From NCBI RefSeq assembly GCF_042693015.1, contig NZ_CP170544.1:248001-312000 (forward strand): a stretch of 64,000 bases of DNA. The letters run 5' to 3'. The position numbers and the translations under genes were made by a program. The notes beneath the pieces are model-generated. The model saw only the letters and a program-made list of their open reading frames with translations, ran no database searches and was not told the DNA's origin. Positions within the stretch are counted from its first letter, which is position 1; every line of letters starts with the position of its first letter. Origin of the DNA: Sphingomonas_E sp042693015 (lineage in GTDB: Bacteria; Pseudomonadota; Alphaproteobacteria; Sphingomonadales; Sphingomonadaceae). This document shows, piece by piece, positions 7,847 through 16,694 of the stretch.

Positions 7847-8394
7847 GCGGCACGAGGGCGGAGCAACCGCTTGAGGCGCTGATCGCTGCAACCGCGGCGG
7901 GTGACCGCCAGGCATTCGGCGAACTTTACCGGCGGACGTCGGCGAAACTCTATGGCGTGATCCTGCGTATCTTGCCCGATGGAGGCAAGGCCGAGGATGT
8001 ATTGCAGGACGTCTATGTCCGCGTGTGGCACGCCGCGCAGGGATTCGACCTGGCGCGCGGACGCCCCGTTACCTGGCTTGCCGCGATCGCGCGCAACCGG
8101 GCGCTGGACGTGGTGCGGCAGGGCATGTCGGCCGGGCGCAAGCGCATCGTCGATGTCGACCCGGAGGATCTGGCGAGCATCGTCGACGAGCAGCCCGATC
8201 AGGGCGAAGTGGCGGCGCTCAGGCAATGCCTGGAAGGGCTCAACCCCGAGCATCGGGATTGCATCCTGCTGGCTTATATCGACGGCGCATCGCGCGAGGA
8301 ACTGGCCGAGAAGTTCGAGCGGCCGGTGGGAACGATCAAGTCATGGCTCAGCAGGGGGCTGCTGGCACTCAGGGGGTGCTTGAACCGTGAATGA
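7843..8394 (+). CDS. ECF-type RNA polymerase sigma factor
   Basis: A sigma-70 family factor of 183 residues with region 2 (about 20-95: FGELYRRTSAKLYGVILRIL, AEDVLQDVYVRVW) and region 4 (about 125-180: AYIDGASREELAEKF, GTIKSWLSRGLLALR). It belongs to the group whose partner is an RskA/anti-sigma-K-type protein, encoded immediately downstream with an 8-nt overlap. The sigma factor would be held at the membrane and released by an envelope signal. Its target promoters are not identifiable here. Coupling to moaE is unusual but may be simple compaction. Confidence 0.92.
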   Translation: MSGTRAEQPLEALIAATAAGDRQAFGELYRRTSAKLYGVILRILPDGGKAEDVLQDVYVRVWHAAQGFDLARGRPVTWLAAIARNRALDVVRQGMSAGRKRIVDVDPEDLASIVDEQPDQGEVAALRQCLEGLNPEHRDCILLAYIDGASREELAEKFERPVGTIKSWLSRGLLALRGCLNRE

Positions 8395-9133
8395 GGAACT
8401 GATCGCCACGGCGGGGGAATATGTGCTCGGCACGCTCGACGCCGACGAGCGCGAGGCGTTCGTGCGGCGGATGGCCGGCGATGCCGAGGCTGCGCGCGCG
8501 GTGACGGACTGGCAGGCGCGGCTCGGGCTGCTCGGGACGGCCGCGCGTGAGGTGGAGCCACCGACGCATGTGTGGTCCGCGATCGAGGCGCGCCTTGCCG
8601 ATACTGCGCCCGTGGCCGTCGTCGCGCCGATCGCCGCCAATGACAATCGCGTCTCGCCATGGTGGCGGAGCGGCGCGGTGGCGGCTTCGCTTGCGGCTCT
8701 GGTGCTGGCGGGGGTGGCGTTCAACCCGGCGCGCGAGACGCAGCCGCAGGCGATCCCGCCGGTCGCGATGGCGCCAGCGGCCATGCCCACTTATGTTTCG
8801 GCGGTGACGCGCGAGGGTGCCGAGCCGGCTTTGCTCATCACGCTCGACCCCAAGACCGGCAAGGCCGTGGTCCGCGCGCTGAACCTGACGGCGCCGCAGA
8901 AGAAGAGCCTGGAGCTCTGGTACATCGGCGGCGGGCGCGATCCCAAGTCGATGGGCGTGGTTTCCGGCAACCAGAAGATGGAAATGATGCTAGGCGAGGC
9001 GATGGCCAAGCATGACAAGCTCGACGAGAGCATGTTCGCGATCAGCGTCGAGCCTGAAGGCGGGGCGCCCGCTGGCAAGCCCACGGGCGAGATCATGTAT
9101 ACCGGCAAGGTGATGCAGGTTTCGGGGACTTAG
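8387..9133 (+). CDS. RskA-type anti-sigma factor
   Basis: Membrane-anchored inhibitor of the adjacent sigma factor (248 aa). The N-terminal cytoplasmic part (about 1-80, LIATAGEYVLGTLDADEREAF) is the anti-sigma domain; no zinc-binding HxxxCxxC is present, which is normal for this subfamily. One TM helix lies at about 93-113. The periplasmic C-terminal domain includes LELWYIGGGRDPKSMGV and FAISVEPEGGAPAGKPTGE, the recurrent RskA-domain pattern. It is followed by a paired palindrome before the convergent aroB gene. Confidence 0.9.
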   Translation: MNEELIATAGEYVLGTLDADEREAFVRRMAGDAEAARAVTDWQARLGLLGTAAREVEPPTHVWSAIEARLADTAPVAVVAPIAANDNRVSPWWRSGAVAASLAALVLAGVAFNPARETQPQAIPPVAMAPAAMPTYVSAVTREGAEPALLITLDPKTGKAVVRALNLTAPQKKSLELWYIGGGRDPKSMGVVSGNQKMEMMLGEAMAKHDKLDESMFAISVEPEGGAPAGKPTGEIMYTGKVMQVSGT

Positions 9134-9142
9134 GCCCCTTCC

Positions 9143-9223
9143 GTCATCCCAGCGAAAGCTGGGATCGCTATCCATATCCCGTCGCGCCAAGAGCGAAGAG
9201 ATCCCAGCCTGCGCTGGGATGAC
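9143..9223. repeat. Paired REP-like palindrome
   Basis: Two inverted copies of a palindromic unit, GTCATCCCAGCGAAAGCTGG (9143 on) and its mirror ending CTGGGATGAC (9200-9223), separated by about 33 nt. It sits between convergent genes and may double as a terminator. The same architecture recurs at 38305, 46200 and 52777. Confidence 0.75.
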
Positions 9224-9232
9224 GAGATGCTT

Positions 9233-10333
9233 TTAGCGCACCTCGTCCAGAAACGCCGCCACGTCCGCCAGGTCGATGTCCTTCGCCAGGAAGGTCTGGC
9301 CGATGCCGCGGGCGAGGAGGAAGGGGAGGCGGCCGCCTGCCATCTTCTTGTCGTGCATCATGTGCGCGACCAGCGCCGTTCCCGAGGCGCTGACGCCCGC
9401 TGCGGCGAGCGTCGCGGGCAGGCCGGCCGCTTCCAGATGGGCAGCAACACGGGCCGCATCTTCGGCCGGGCACAGCCCTTGTCGCGCGGAGAAAGCGAAA
9501 GCGAGCGCCATGCCCGCAGCGACCGCCTCGCCATGGAGCAGGCGATCGGAGAAGCCGGTCTCGGCTTCCAGCGCGTGGCCGAAAGTATGGCCGAGGTTGA
9601 GCAAGGCACGGCGGCCGCTGGTCTCGCGTTCGTCATCGGCGACGATCGTGGCCTTGGCGGAGACGCTGCGGTGGATCGCATATTCGCGCGCCGCGGCATC
9701 GCCCGCGAGCAAAGCCGGGCCGTTCGCTTCGCACCAGGCGAAGAAATCCGCGTCGTCGATCAGGCCGTATTTCACGACCTCGGCATAGCCGGCGCGGACT
9801 TCGCGGATCGGCAGCGTGTCGAGCGTGGTCGGGTCGATCAGCACATGAGCAGGCTGGTGGAAGCTGCCGATCAGATTCTTGCCGGCGCGGCTGTTGATCG
9901 CAGTCTTGCCGCCCACCGATGAATCGACTTGCGACAGCAAGGTCGTCGGCACCTGCACGAAGCCGCAGCCACGCTTCAGGATCGCCGCGGCGAAACCGGT
10001 CAGGTCGCCGATCACGCCGCCACCGAGCGCGACGATATTGTCGCTGCGCTCGATTTCCAGTTCGAGCAGGCGATCGGTGACGCGCTCCAGATTGGCCCAG
10101 CTCTTTGTCGCTTCGCCTGAGGGCAGGACGATCGCGTCATGGCCGATGCCGGCGGCATCCAGGCTGGCGGTGAAGCGGGGAAGCTGCGCCTTGGCTACGG
10201 CTTCGTCGGTGACGATCGCGAAGCGGCTGCGTTTGGCGAAGGGGCGGAGCAACTCGCCCGCGCGGTCCAGCGCGCCGGCGGAAATGTCGATGGCGTAGCT
10301 GCGCTCGCCGAGTGAAACGTCGACGCGGTTCAT
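9233..10333 (-). CDS. aroB: 3-dehydroquinate synthase
   Basis: Second step of the shikimate pathway: conversion of DAHP to 3-dehydroquinate with NAD+ and a divalent metal. The 366-aa protein has all the family landmarks: SGEATKS, the NAD-binding GGGVIGDLTGFAA, VPTTLLSQVDSSVGGKTAIN, GYAEVVKYGLI, and the metal-ligand region LLNLGHTFGHALE and HGEAV. Its ATG lies within the aroK stop (4-nt ATGA overlap), giving the usual aroK-aroB operon. Confidence 0.98.
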   Translation of the reverse strand: MNRVDVSLGERSYAIDISAGALDRAGELLRPFAKRSRFAIVTDEAVAKAQLPRFTASLDAAGIGHDAIVLPSGEATKSWANLERVTDRLLELEIERSDNIVALGGGVIGDLTGFAAAILKRGCGFVQVPTTLLSQVDSSVGGKTAINSRAGKNLIGSFHQPAHVLIDPTTLDTLPIREVRAGYAEVVKYGLIDDADFFAWCEANGPALLAGDAAAREYAIHRSVSAKATIVADDERETSGRRALLNLGHTFGHALEAETGFSDRLLHGEAVAAGMALAFAFSARQGLCPAEDAARVAAHLEAAGLPATLAAAGVSASGTALVAHMMHDKKMAGGRLPFLLARGIGQTFLAKDIDLADVAAFLDEVR

Positions 10334-10869
10334 TGCTTGAGTGCCCGGATGATCGCATCGACGGTGGCGTCGTGCGGGAGTGGCTGGCTGCGCACGCGGA
10401 TCGGCGCGAGCGCATAGACGGGGTTGCGGACGGCGGCGAGCTCGGTCAGCGCCTCGTGCGGATCTCGATCCTTGAGCAAGGGGCGCCCCTCGCGCCGACC
10501 GACGCGATCGACCAGCACCTCGATATCGGCATCCAGCCAGACCGCGGTCGCCTTGTCGAGAATGAGCTGGCGGGTTTCGTCCTGCATGAAGGCGCCGCCG
10601 CCGGTCGCCACCACCTTGGGCTGGCCGTCGATCAGCCGCGCGATCACGCGGCGTTCGCCGTCGCGAAAATGCGCCTCGCCGAATCGTTCGAAGATTTCCG
10701 GGATCGAAAGGCCGGCCGCGACCTCGATCTCATGATCGGCATCGACGAACGGCAGATGGAGCCGCGAGGCGAGCCGGCGGCCGACGGTCGACTTGCCCGA
10801 TCCCATCAGCCCGACAAGGACGATCGGCCGGTTGAGTGCGACATGCGTGGAATGGAGGGTATGCGGCAT
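10330..10869 (-). CDS. aroK: Shikimate kinase
   Basis: Phosphorylates shikimate at the 3-hydroxyl using ATP. From ATG 10869 the protein is 179 aa with Walker A GLMGSGKST at residues 20-28, the shikimate-binding DADHEIE segment, FRDGERRVI, VATGGGAF, and the lid region EGRPLLKDRDP. The frame stays open far upstream on the minus strand, across the divergent genes, but composition and family length support this start. First gene of aroK-aroB. Confidence 0.97.
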   Translation of the reverse strand: MPHTLHSTHVALNRPIVLVGLMGSGKSTVGRRLASRLHLPFVDADHEIEVAAGLSIPEIFERFGEAHFRDGERRVIARLIDGQPKVVATGGGAFMQDETRQLILDKATAVWLDADIEVLVDRVGRREGRPLLKDRDPHEALTELAAVRNPVYALAPIRVRSQPLPHDATVDAIIRALKQ

Positions 10870-10953
10870 TGCGCGGGGGCTATACACAGAGCCGCCGCAT
10901 CGGGCAAAAGCCGCGTGGCGATCCTTGGGGGATTGCCGCATCAAGGGAAGAAC

Positions 10954-11091
10954 ATGTCGCGTTTCGGGATCATCCTCATCGTCCTGCTGCTGGTGCTGAT
11001 TGGTGGCGTCGTGTTCCTGTCGACGGTCGACACGGAAGTGCCGCCCGCCCGCGTGGAAAAGGCGATGCTGAATGAAGCTGCCCCGCAATAA
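10954..11091 (+). CDS. Small single-TM protein (45 aa)
   Basis: ATG 10954 follows a good AAGGGAAG ribosome site. The protein is almost only one helix, GIILIVLLLVLIGGVVFLS at residues 5-23, followed by a short acidic/basic tail. It overlaps the next gene by 20 nt in another frame, so the two are translated together. It heads a plus-strand run: this peptide, the 612-aa secreted protein, xerD and accA. Function unknown; it may be a membrane partner of the secreted protein. Confidence 0.7.
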   Translation: MSRFGIILIVLLLVLIGGVVFLSTVDTEVPPARVEKAMLNEAAPQ

Positions 11092-12910
11092 GCTGATCCT
11101 CGCCGCGCTGCTGGGTGGCGTCGCGATCGGCCCGGCCATGTGGCCGGCGCTGGGACAGGAAGCGCCCGAATCGCTGCTGCCGCCCGGCTTCGGCGATCCC
11201 ACGCCGCCGCCCGCGCAGCAACCGCAGCAGCCCGCGGCGCAGCCCGGCCGCCCGGCGTCGGCCCAGCCCGCGCAGCCGGGACCGGTCGATCTGCTACCCG
11301 CGCCGCCCGTGGAAGCGGCGCCGGCCGAGGTGGAAGAGGAAAAGTCCGCCGAGGAGCTGGCAGCCGAGGAAGCCAAGGCCGCCGAACTCGAACTGCCGAC
11401 GGCCGCGCGTCGATCGATCGACATAGTCGGCGCGCTCGACGCGCAATGGGGTATGGATGCGGGAGCATTCGGAACGACGAGCGGGCGGACGCTCGCCGGG
11501 CTGATGCGTCGCACCGATGCGCCGATGCCGTCGCGCTGGGCGGCGATGCTGCTCCGCCGCGCGCTGCTGTCGCGCGTGCCGACACCGCGCAATGTCGCGC
11601 CGCAGGACTGGGTGGCTGAGCGTGCCTGGCTTCTGCTGCGCATGGGCGAGGCAGATGGCGCGCGGATGCTGGTGCAGGCCGTCGATGTCGATCGCTTCAA
11701 CCCGCGCCTGCTTTCGATCGCGGCGCAGACCGCGCTGGCAACGGCCGACCCGGCCGCGCTCTGCCCGCTGACGGCGGCGGCAGGCGGCATCAACGAGCCG
11801 ATCTGGCCGATGGCGTCGGCCATCTGCGCCGCGCTGGCGGGCGAGGGCGCGGTTTCGAGCGCGCTGATTGATCAGGTGCGATCGCGGCGTCAGGCCGGCG
11901 GCATCGATACGTTGCTGGCCGAGAAAGTGATCGGCGCGAGCAGCAATGGTCGCCGGGCGATCACCATCGAATGGACCGGCGTCAGCAAGCTGACGAGCTG
12001 GCGGTTCGGCATGGCATCGGCGACCAACGTGCCGATCCCCGACGAATTGTTCGCGACCGTCGGCCCACAGGCCCGCGCCTGGCAGGCCCGCGCACCACTG
12101 CTCGCCCCGGCAAACCGCGTCAGCGCAGCCCGAACGGCGGCGGCGCTCGGGGTCTTTTCGAGCGCGGCTTTGGTTGATCTTTATGGCGCCGTGGCCGAGC
12201 AGACCGATGAGGCGGATATTGCCGACAGCGATGCGGGTCGGCTGCGCCGTGCCTATGTCGGCGAGGATGCGGGCGCGCGCATGGATGCGATCCGCGCACT
12301 GTGGGACAAGGCGCGGCCGGGGCGCGATCGCTATGCGGCGTCGATCCTGACGGCGCGGGCGGCGGCGCGGCTGCAACCGAGCGCCGACATGGGTTCCGAA
12401 GCCGGGCTGCTGATCGCATCGATGCTGTCGGCCGGGCTGGACACGCAGGCGGCGCGCTGGGGATCGGTGGTCAACACCCTCGACAATGACGATGCCGACG
12501 ATGCCTGGGCGCTGCTGGCTGTCGGCACGCCGCGCCCGCCGGTCGATGTTCGTGCCGGCCGGGTCGAGGATTATATCGGCCGCAAGGGCGAGGATGGCGC
12601 GCACCGGGCGAGGCTGCTGGTCGCTGCACTCGCCGGGCTCGGCCGGATTTCCGCGGCCGATGCCGCGCGGCTGGGCGAGCAGGCAGGCGTCAATTTCGGC
12701 TATCAGGATGCGTGGACACGCGCGATCGACGGTGCGGCGGCGCGTGGTGAGGCCGGCACGGTAGCGCTGCTGGTCGCGGCCGGCATGCAGACGCGCGACT
12801 GGCGCGGAGTGCCGCCGCAATATTTCAACCATATGCTCGCCGCGCTGCGCCGGGTCGGGCTGGAAGGTGAGGCGCGGATGATCGCGGCGGAGGCGATGAC
12901 GCGGGCGTGA
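11072..12910 (+). CDS. Secreted alpha-helical protein of unknown function (612 aa)
   Basis: The N-terminus (KLPRNKLILAALLGGVAIG then AMWPALGQ) is a signal peptide with likely cleavage near residue 29. A Pro/Gln/Ala-rich linker (about 30-85) and an acidic segment follow. The rest, about 110-610, is Ala-rich and helical with recurring LLxRM/A-A-L patterns suggesting TPR-like or other solenoid repeats. No enzyme motif is visible. It is tightly coupled to a 45-aa membrane peptide upstream and overlaps xerD by 4 nt (GTGA). I do not recognise the family; an envelope scaffold or complex-assembly role is possible. Confidence 0.75.
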   Translation: MKLPRNKLILAALLGGVAIGPAMWPALGQEAPESLLPPGFGDPTPPPAQQPQQPAAQPGRPASAQPAQPGPVDLLPAPPVEAAPAEVEEEKSAEELAAEEAKAAELELPTAARRSIDIVGALDAQWGMDAGAFGTTSGRTLAGLMRRTDAPMPSRWAAMLLRRALLSRVPTPRNVAPQDWVAERAWLLLRMGEADGARMLVQAVDVDRFNPRLLSIAAQTALATADPAALCPLTAAAGGINEPIWPMASAICAALAGEGAVSSALIDQVRSRRQAGGIDTLLAEKVIGASSNGRRAITIEWTGVSKLTSWRFGMASATNVPIPDELFATVGPQARAWQARAPLLAPANRVSAARTAAALGVFSSAALVDLYGAVAEQTDEADIADSDAGRLRRAYVGEDAGARMDAIRALWDKARPGRDRYAASILTARAAARLQPSADMGSEAGLLIASMLSAGLDTQAARWGSVVNTLDNDDADDAWALLAVGTPRPPVDVRAGRVEDYIGRKGEDGAHRARLLVAALAGLGRISAADAARLGEQAGVNFGYQDAWTRAIDGAAARGEAGTVALLVAAGMQTRDWRGVPPQYFNHMLAALRRVGLEGEARMIAAEAMTRA

Positions 12911-13827
12911 GCGCCACGGACCCGCGCGACACCGGCGAGGATGGGCGCGCCATCGCCCGCTTCCTGGAGATGATGGCCGCCGAAGCCGGATCGGCGCGCA
13001 ACACCTTGCTCGCTTACGGCACCGATCTGCGCGGTGCCTCCGTGCTGCTGAACGGTCGGCTGGCGGAGGCGGGCGAGGACGAACTGGCCCGGCTGGGCGA
13101 AGCGTGGCGCGATCTGGCGCCGACGACCGCCGCGCGCAAGGCGGCGGCGCTCAGGCGCTTCTTCGCCTTCCTGGTGGATGAAGGGATGCGGAGCGGCGAT
13201 CCGTCGCCGGCGCTGCCGCGGCCGCAGACCGGGCGGCCCTTGCCCAAGACGCTCGACCGCAGCGATGTCGAGCGGCTGTTCGCCGAGCTGGAACGGCGCC
13301 AGCAGGCGGACCCGACGCCGGGCAATCTGCGGCTGACGGCGCTCGTCGAGCTGCTCTACGGTTCCGGCCTGCGCGCCACCGAACTGGTGTCGCTGCCGCG
13401 CCGGGCGCTCCGGCCCGATCAGCCCTTCCTGATCCTGAAGGGGAAGGGCGGGCGCGAACGGCTGGTGCCGATTTCGGATCGCGCCCGCGCTGCCGTGGCG
13501 GACTATGCGGTAAAGGTCCCGGTCGACAGCGCATGGCTGTTCCCGTCCGGCCGCAACCATCTTTCGCGTATCCGGCTCTATCAATTGCTCAAGACGCTGG
13601 CCGCGGATGCCGGGATTCCGCCCGATCGGATCAGCCCCCACGTCCTGCGCCATGCCTTCGCCACCCACCTTTTGGAAGGCGGGGCGGACCTGCGCGCGCT
13701 GCAACTGATGCTGGGCCACGCCGATATCGCCACGACGCAAATCTACACCCATGTCGATAGCCGCCGGCTGGTCGAACTGGTCAATGCGCGCCATCCGCTC
13801 GTTGACGTGCCCCGAAAGCAGGCTTAA
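12907..13827 (+). CDS. xerD: Tyrosine recombinase XerD
   Basis: Site-specific recombinase that with XerC resolves chromosome dimers at dif. The 306-aa protein has the N-terminal SAM-like core-binding domain and the catalytic domain with all active-site residues: R156 (GSGLRATEL), K180 (LKGKGGRER), H245-x2-R248 (HVLRHAFATHLL), H271 (LGHADIATTQIY) and the nucleophile Y280. These motifs are typical of XerD and not of phage integrases. Translation starts at GTG 12907, overlapping the preceding stop. It lies directly before accA. Confidence 0.94.
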   Translation: MSATDPRDTGEDGRAIARFLEMMAAEAGSARNTLLAYGTDLRGASVLLNGRLAEAGEDELARLGEAWRDLAPTTAARKAAALRRFFAFLVDEGMRSGDPSPALPRPQTGRPLPKTLDRSDVERLFAELERRQQADPTPGNLRLTALVELLYGSGLRATELVSLPRRALRPDQPFLILKGKGGRERLVPISDRARAAVADYAVKVPVDSAWLFPSGRNHLSRIRLYQLLKTLAADAGIPPDRISPHVLRHAFATHLLEGGADLRALQLMLGHADIATTQIYTHVDSRRLVELVNARHPLVDVPRKQA

Positions 13828-13837
13828 CCGCGCGGAC

Positions 13838-14779
13838 ATGGTGGCATTCCTCGAATTCGAAAAACCGATCGCCGAGCTGCAGAGCCGCATCGCCGATCTG
13901 CGCGAAACGGCCGAGAACGGAACCGTCGACATCACCGCCGAAGTCGCCAAGCTCGAGGCGAAATCGGAAAAGATGCTCCACGAGACCTATGCGCGGCTGA
14001 CCCCGTGGCAGAAGACTCAAGTGGCCCGCCATCCGGAACGGCCGCACTTCAAGGACTATGTCGCCGGGCTTGTCGAGGATTTCGTGCCGCTGGCGGGCGA
14101 CCGCGCCTTTGCCGACGATCTCGCCATCATCGGCGGCCTCGGCCGGATCGGCGGCCGCCGCGTGATGGTGATCGGGCATGAGAAGGGCGACGATACCGCC
14201 AGCCGCCTCAAGCATAATTTCGGCATGGCGAAGCCGGAGGGCTATCGCAAGGCGATCCGCCTGATGCAGTTGGCCGACCGCTTCGGCCTGCCGGTCGTCA
14301 GCCTGGTCGATACGTCGGGCGCTTTCCCCGGTATCCAGGCCGAGGAGCGCGGCCAGGCGGAAGCGATCGCCCGATCGACCGAGGCGTGCCTCGAACTCGG
14401 CGTGCCGATGGTCGCCGCCGTCGTGGGCGAGGGCGGATCGGGTGGCGCGGTGGCGCTGGCCGCGGCCAACCGCGTGCTGATGTTCGAACATGCCGTCTAT
14501 TCGGTGATCTCCCCCGAAGGCGCGGCTTCCATCCTGTGGCGCACGTCGGACAAGGCGCCCGACGCCGCCGATGCGATGCGGATCACCGCCGCCGACCTCG
14601 TCAAGCTGGGCGTGGTCGATCGTATCGTTGCCGAGCCGGTGGGTGGCGCCCACCGCGATCCCGACGCGGCGATTGCAGCGCTCGCGGCCGCGATCGGCGA
14701 AGAGCTCGATGCGCTCGCCGGCCAGCCGCGCGCTACCCTGAAAGCCGCACGGCGCGACAAATTCCTTTCGATCGGTTGA
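13838..14779 (+). CDS. accA: Acetyl-CoA carboxylase carboxyltransferase subunit alpha
   Basis: Alpha subunit of the carboxyltransferase that makes malonyl-CoA for fatty acid synthesis, acting with AccD. From ATG 13838 it is 313 aa. Landmarks: FLEFEKPIAEL start, RHPERPHFKDY, GHEKGDDT, FGMAKPEGYRKA, VSLVDTSGAFPG, VVGEGGSGGA and SPEGAASILWR, the crotonase-fold oxyanion region. Only 10 nt separate it from xerD, so it is likely cotranscribed. Confidence 0.98.
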   Translation: MVAFLEFEKPIAELQSRIADLRETAENGTVDITAEVAKLEAKSEKMLHETYARLTPWQKTQVARHPERPHFKDYVAGLVEDFVPLAGDRAFADDLAIIGGLGRIGGRRVMVIGHEKGDDTASRLKHNFGMAKPEGYRKAIRLMQLADRFGLPVVSLVDTSGAFPGIQAEERGQAEAIARSTEACLELGVPMVAAVVGEGGSGGAVALAAANRVLMFEHAVYSVISPEGAASILWRTSDKAPDAADAMRITAADLVKLGVVDRIVAEPVGGAHRDPDAAIAALAAAIGEELDALAGQPRATLKAARRDKFLSIG

Positions 14780-14848
14780 CAGTCGTAACGGAACCGGGCC
14801 GAAGTTGCCGGGTTCAGTATCGACGAAACCAGATCGTGGGAGAGCCGA

Positions 14849-16300
14849 ATGAAGCGGATTGTTGCCTGGGGGGTAGCAGCCTCTTTGCTGGGCTATGCCG
14901 GTTATGGCGCGGCCTATCAGGCGCAGAGCATTTCGGCGGCCGACAAGAAAGCTGGGGCTGAAGCGCACCCGCAACTGCTGCAGGAGTTTGGCGGCGCCTA
15001 TTCCGGGCCGGGGACGGCCTATGTCACGACCGTCGGCCGCAAGATTGCGATGCAATCGGGTCTTGCCAATTCGCAGGCGGAATTCACCATCACCTTGCTG
15101 AATTCGCCGGTGAATAACGCCTTCGCCATTCCCGGTGGCTATGTTTACACGACACGCCAGCTTGTCGGGTTGATGAATGACGAGGCGGAACTCGCATCGG
15201 TGATGGGCCATGAGGTCGGCCACGTCGCCGCCCGTCATTCGGCCAAGCGGCAGCAGGCGGCGCAACGCAATAGCATGCTGGGCGCGCTGCTTGGGTTGGG
15301 GCTGGGCGCCGTCGTCGGCGATTCGGGGCTTGGGCAGTTGCTGCAGCAGGGAGCGGGGCAGGCGGCGCAACTGCTGACGCTGCGCTACTCACGCAAGCAG
15401 GAATATCAGGCCGACGACCTTGGTGTGCGCTATCTGAAGTCCGCGGGCTACGACACGATGGCGTCGTCGACGATGCTGGCGTCGCTCGCTGCGCAGACCA
15501 GTCTCGATACGCGCGACCAGGGATCGGAGGGCCGTGGTCTTCCGGAATGGGCAAGCACGCACCCCGATCCGGCCGGACGCGTCGTGAGGGCACAGAAGAA
15601 GGCGCAGGAAGCCGGCGGCGTCGGCGGGGCGCGCAACCGCGACGCTTTCCTGAATGCGATCAACGGAATGCTCTATGGCGACGACCCCAAGCAGGGGGTG
15701 GTCGATGGCCTGACCTTCCGCCATCCTGATCTGCGCATCGGCTTTACCGTGCCACAGGGCTTCGGCATTTCGAACGGCGCCGATGCCGTTTCGGTGAGCG
15801 GCAGCGGCGGGCAGGCGCAATTCTCGGGCGGGAAGCTCAACGGCTCGCTCTCGGACTATATCAGCGGCGTCTATAGCAAGCTCGGCGGCAAGGGCAGCGT
15901 CAGTGACGTTCAGACGACGCGGATCAACGGCCTCGAAACCGCTTATGCGGTGACGCGGGCGCAGACCCAGCAGGGGCAGGTGGATGTCGGCGTGGTCGCT
16001 TATGCGATGGGCGACGGTACGGCCTATCATTTCGTGACGCTGGCACCCGCGGGACGGGGTCTCGGGCCATTCTCCTCGATGGTGCAGTCGTTCAACCGCC
16101 TGACGCCGCAGCAGGCGGCTGCCATCAAGGCACGCAAGGTGAGCGTGATCACGGTGAAGGCAGGCGATACGGTGCAGAGCCTGTCGCAGCGCATGGCCTA
16201 TGATACGCTGAAGCAAGAACGCTTCATGACGATCAACGCGCTCACGGCCAATTCGCGTCTGACGGCGGGTCAGCGGGTCAAGCTGATCGTCTGGGGCTAA
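14849..16300 (+). CDS. M48-family zinc metalloprotease with C-terminal LysM-like domain
   Basis: Secreted, BepA/LoiP-like peptidase of 483 aa. An N-terminal signal segment (about 1-22) is followed by the M48 domain: the zinc motif HEVGH at 121-125 and a third ligand, probably E185 in KQEYQADDLG. A second region (about 250-420) matches the M48 C-terminal accessory domain, and the end (about 433-483, VKAGDTVQSLSQRM through LTAGQRVKLIVWG) is LysM-like, so it may bind peptidoglycan. Likely role: periplasmic or outer-membrane protein quality control. It stands alone, 69 nt after accA. Confidence 0.9.
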   Translation: MKRIVAWGVAASLLGYAGYGAAYQAQSISAADKKAGAEAHPQLLQEFGGAYSGPGTAYVTTVGRKIAMQSGLANSQAEFTITLLNSPVNNAFAIPGGYVYTTRQLVGLMNDEAELASVMGHEVGHVAARHSAKRQQAAQRNSMLGALLGLGLGAVVGDSGLGQLLQQGAGQAAQLLTLRYSRKQEYQADDLGVRYLKSAGYDTMASSTMLASLAAQTSLDTRDQGSEGRGLPEWASTHPDPAGRVVRAQKKAQEAGGVGGARNRDAFLNAINGMLYGDDPKQGVVDGLTFRHPDLRIGFTVPQGFGISNGADAVSVSGSGGQAQFSGGKLNGSLSDYISGVYSKLGGKGSVSDVQTTRINGLETAYAVTRAQTQQGQVDVGVVAYAMGDGTAYHFVTLAPAGRGLGPFSSMVQSFNRLTPQQAAAIKARKVSVITVKAGDTVQSLSQRMAYDTLKQERFMTINALTANSRLTAGQRVKLIVWG

Positions 16301-16331
16301 CGCCCCGCTCGCCCATGCAGCCAAAAGAAAA

Positions 16332-16360
16332 GGGCGGCGAACCTTGGAGGTTCGCCGCCC
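16332..16360 (-). terminator. Rho-independent terminator of the pilin gene
   Basis: A perfect 12-bp stem GGGCGGCGAACC/GGTTCGCCGCCC with loop TTGGA. On the minus strand it is followed by CTTTTCTTTTGG, a T-rich tail, so it terminates the minus-strand Flp pilin gene that stops at 16386. Confidence 0.85.
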
Positions 16361-16385
16361 GATCCATTCACCGTGAAGTGAAGGC

Positions 16386-16553
16386 TTAGCTCGCCTTCAT
16401 GTTCTCGGTGACGTTTTCGAAGGTGTTTTCGAGCTGGCTGCCGAGGGCGCCCATGGCCGAGATCGCGGCGACGGCGATCAGAGCGGCGATCAGGCCGTAT
16501 TCGATCGCGGTGGCACCCTTTTCATTCTTCAGCATCTTGCGGATGAACTGCAT
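16386..16553 (-). CDS. Flp-type (type IVb) pilin
   Basis: A 55-aa pilin precursor of the Flp/Fap family used by tad secretion systems. The leader MQFIRKMLKNEKG is cut after Gly13 by a TadV/CpaA-type prepilin peptidase; the mature protein begins ATAIEYGLIAALIAVAAI with the invariant Glu at +5 and Tyr next to it. The hydrophobic helix forms the pilus core. The start at 16553 fits family length; the longer open frame upstream is not supported. No tad assembly genes are nearby. A strong terminator follows. Confidence 0.92.
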   Translation of the reverse strand: MQFIRKMLKNEKGATAIEYGLIAALIAVAAISAMGALGSQLENTFENVTENMKAS

Positions 16554-16694
16554 GTCCGGTCTCCATCGTTCCAGTAATGAGGGAGTGTTCCGTCTCCCCG
16601 CCGTGCCTATTAAGCGCGAGCCTGGCAATTTTGGCCCAGATCAAGTTTCCAAATGTTTAACGCGGCGGCGATGGGATAAACAATTTGTGGTTAT

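Noticed and set aside
12907..13827. Phage integrase reading for the tyrosine recombinase.
   Set aside because: Motifs (LGHADIATTQIYTHV, HVLRHAFATHLL) and context with accA are those of XerD; no phage genes.
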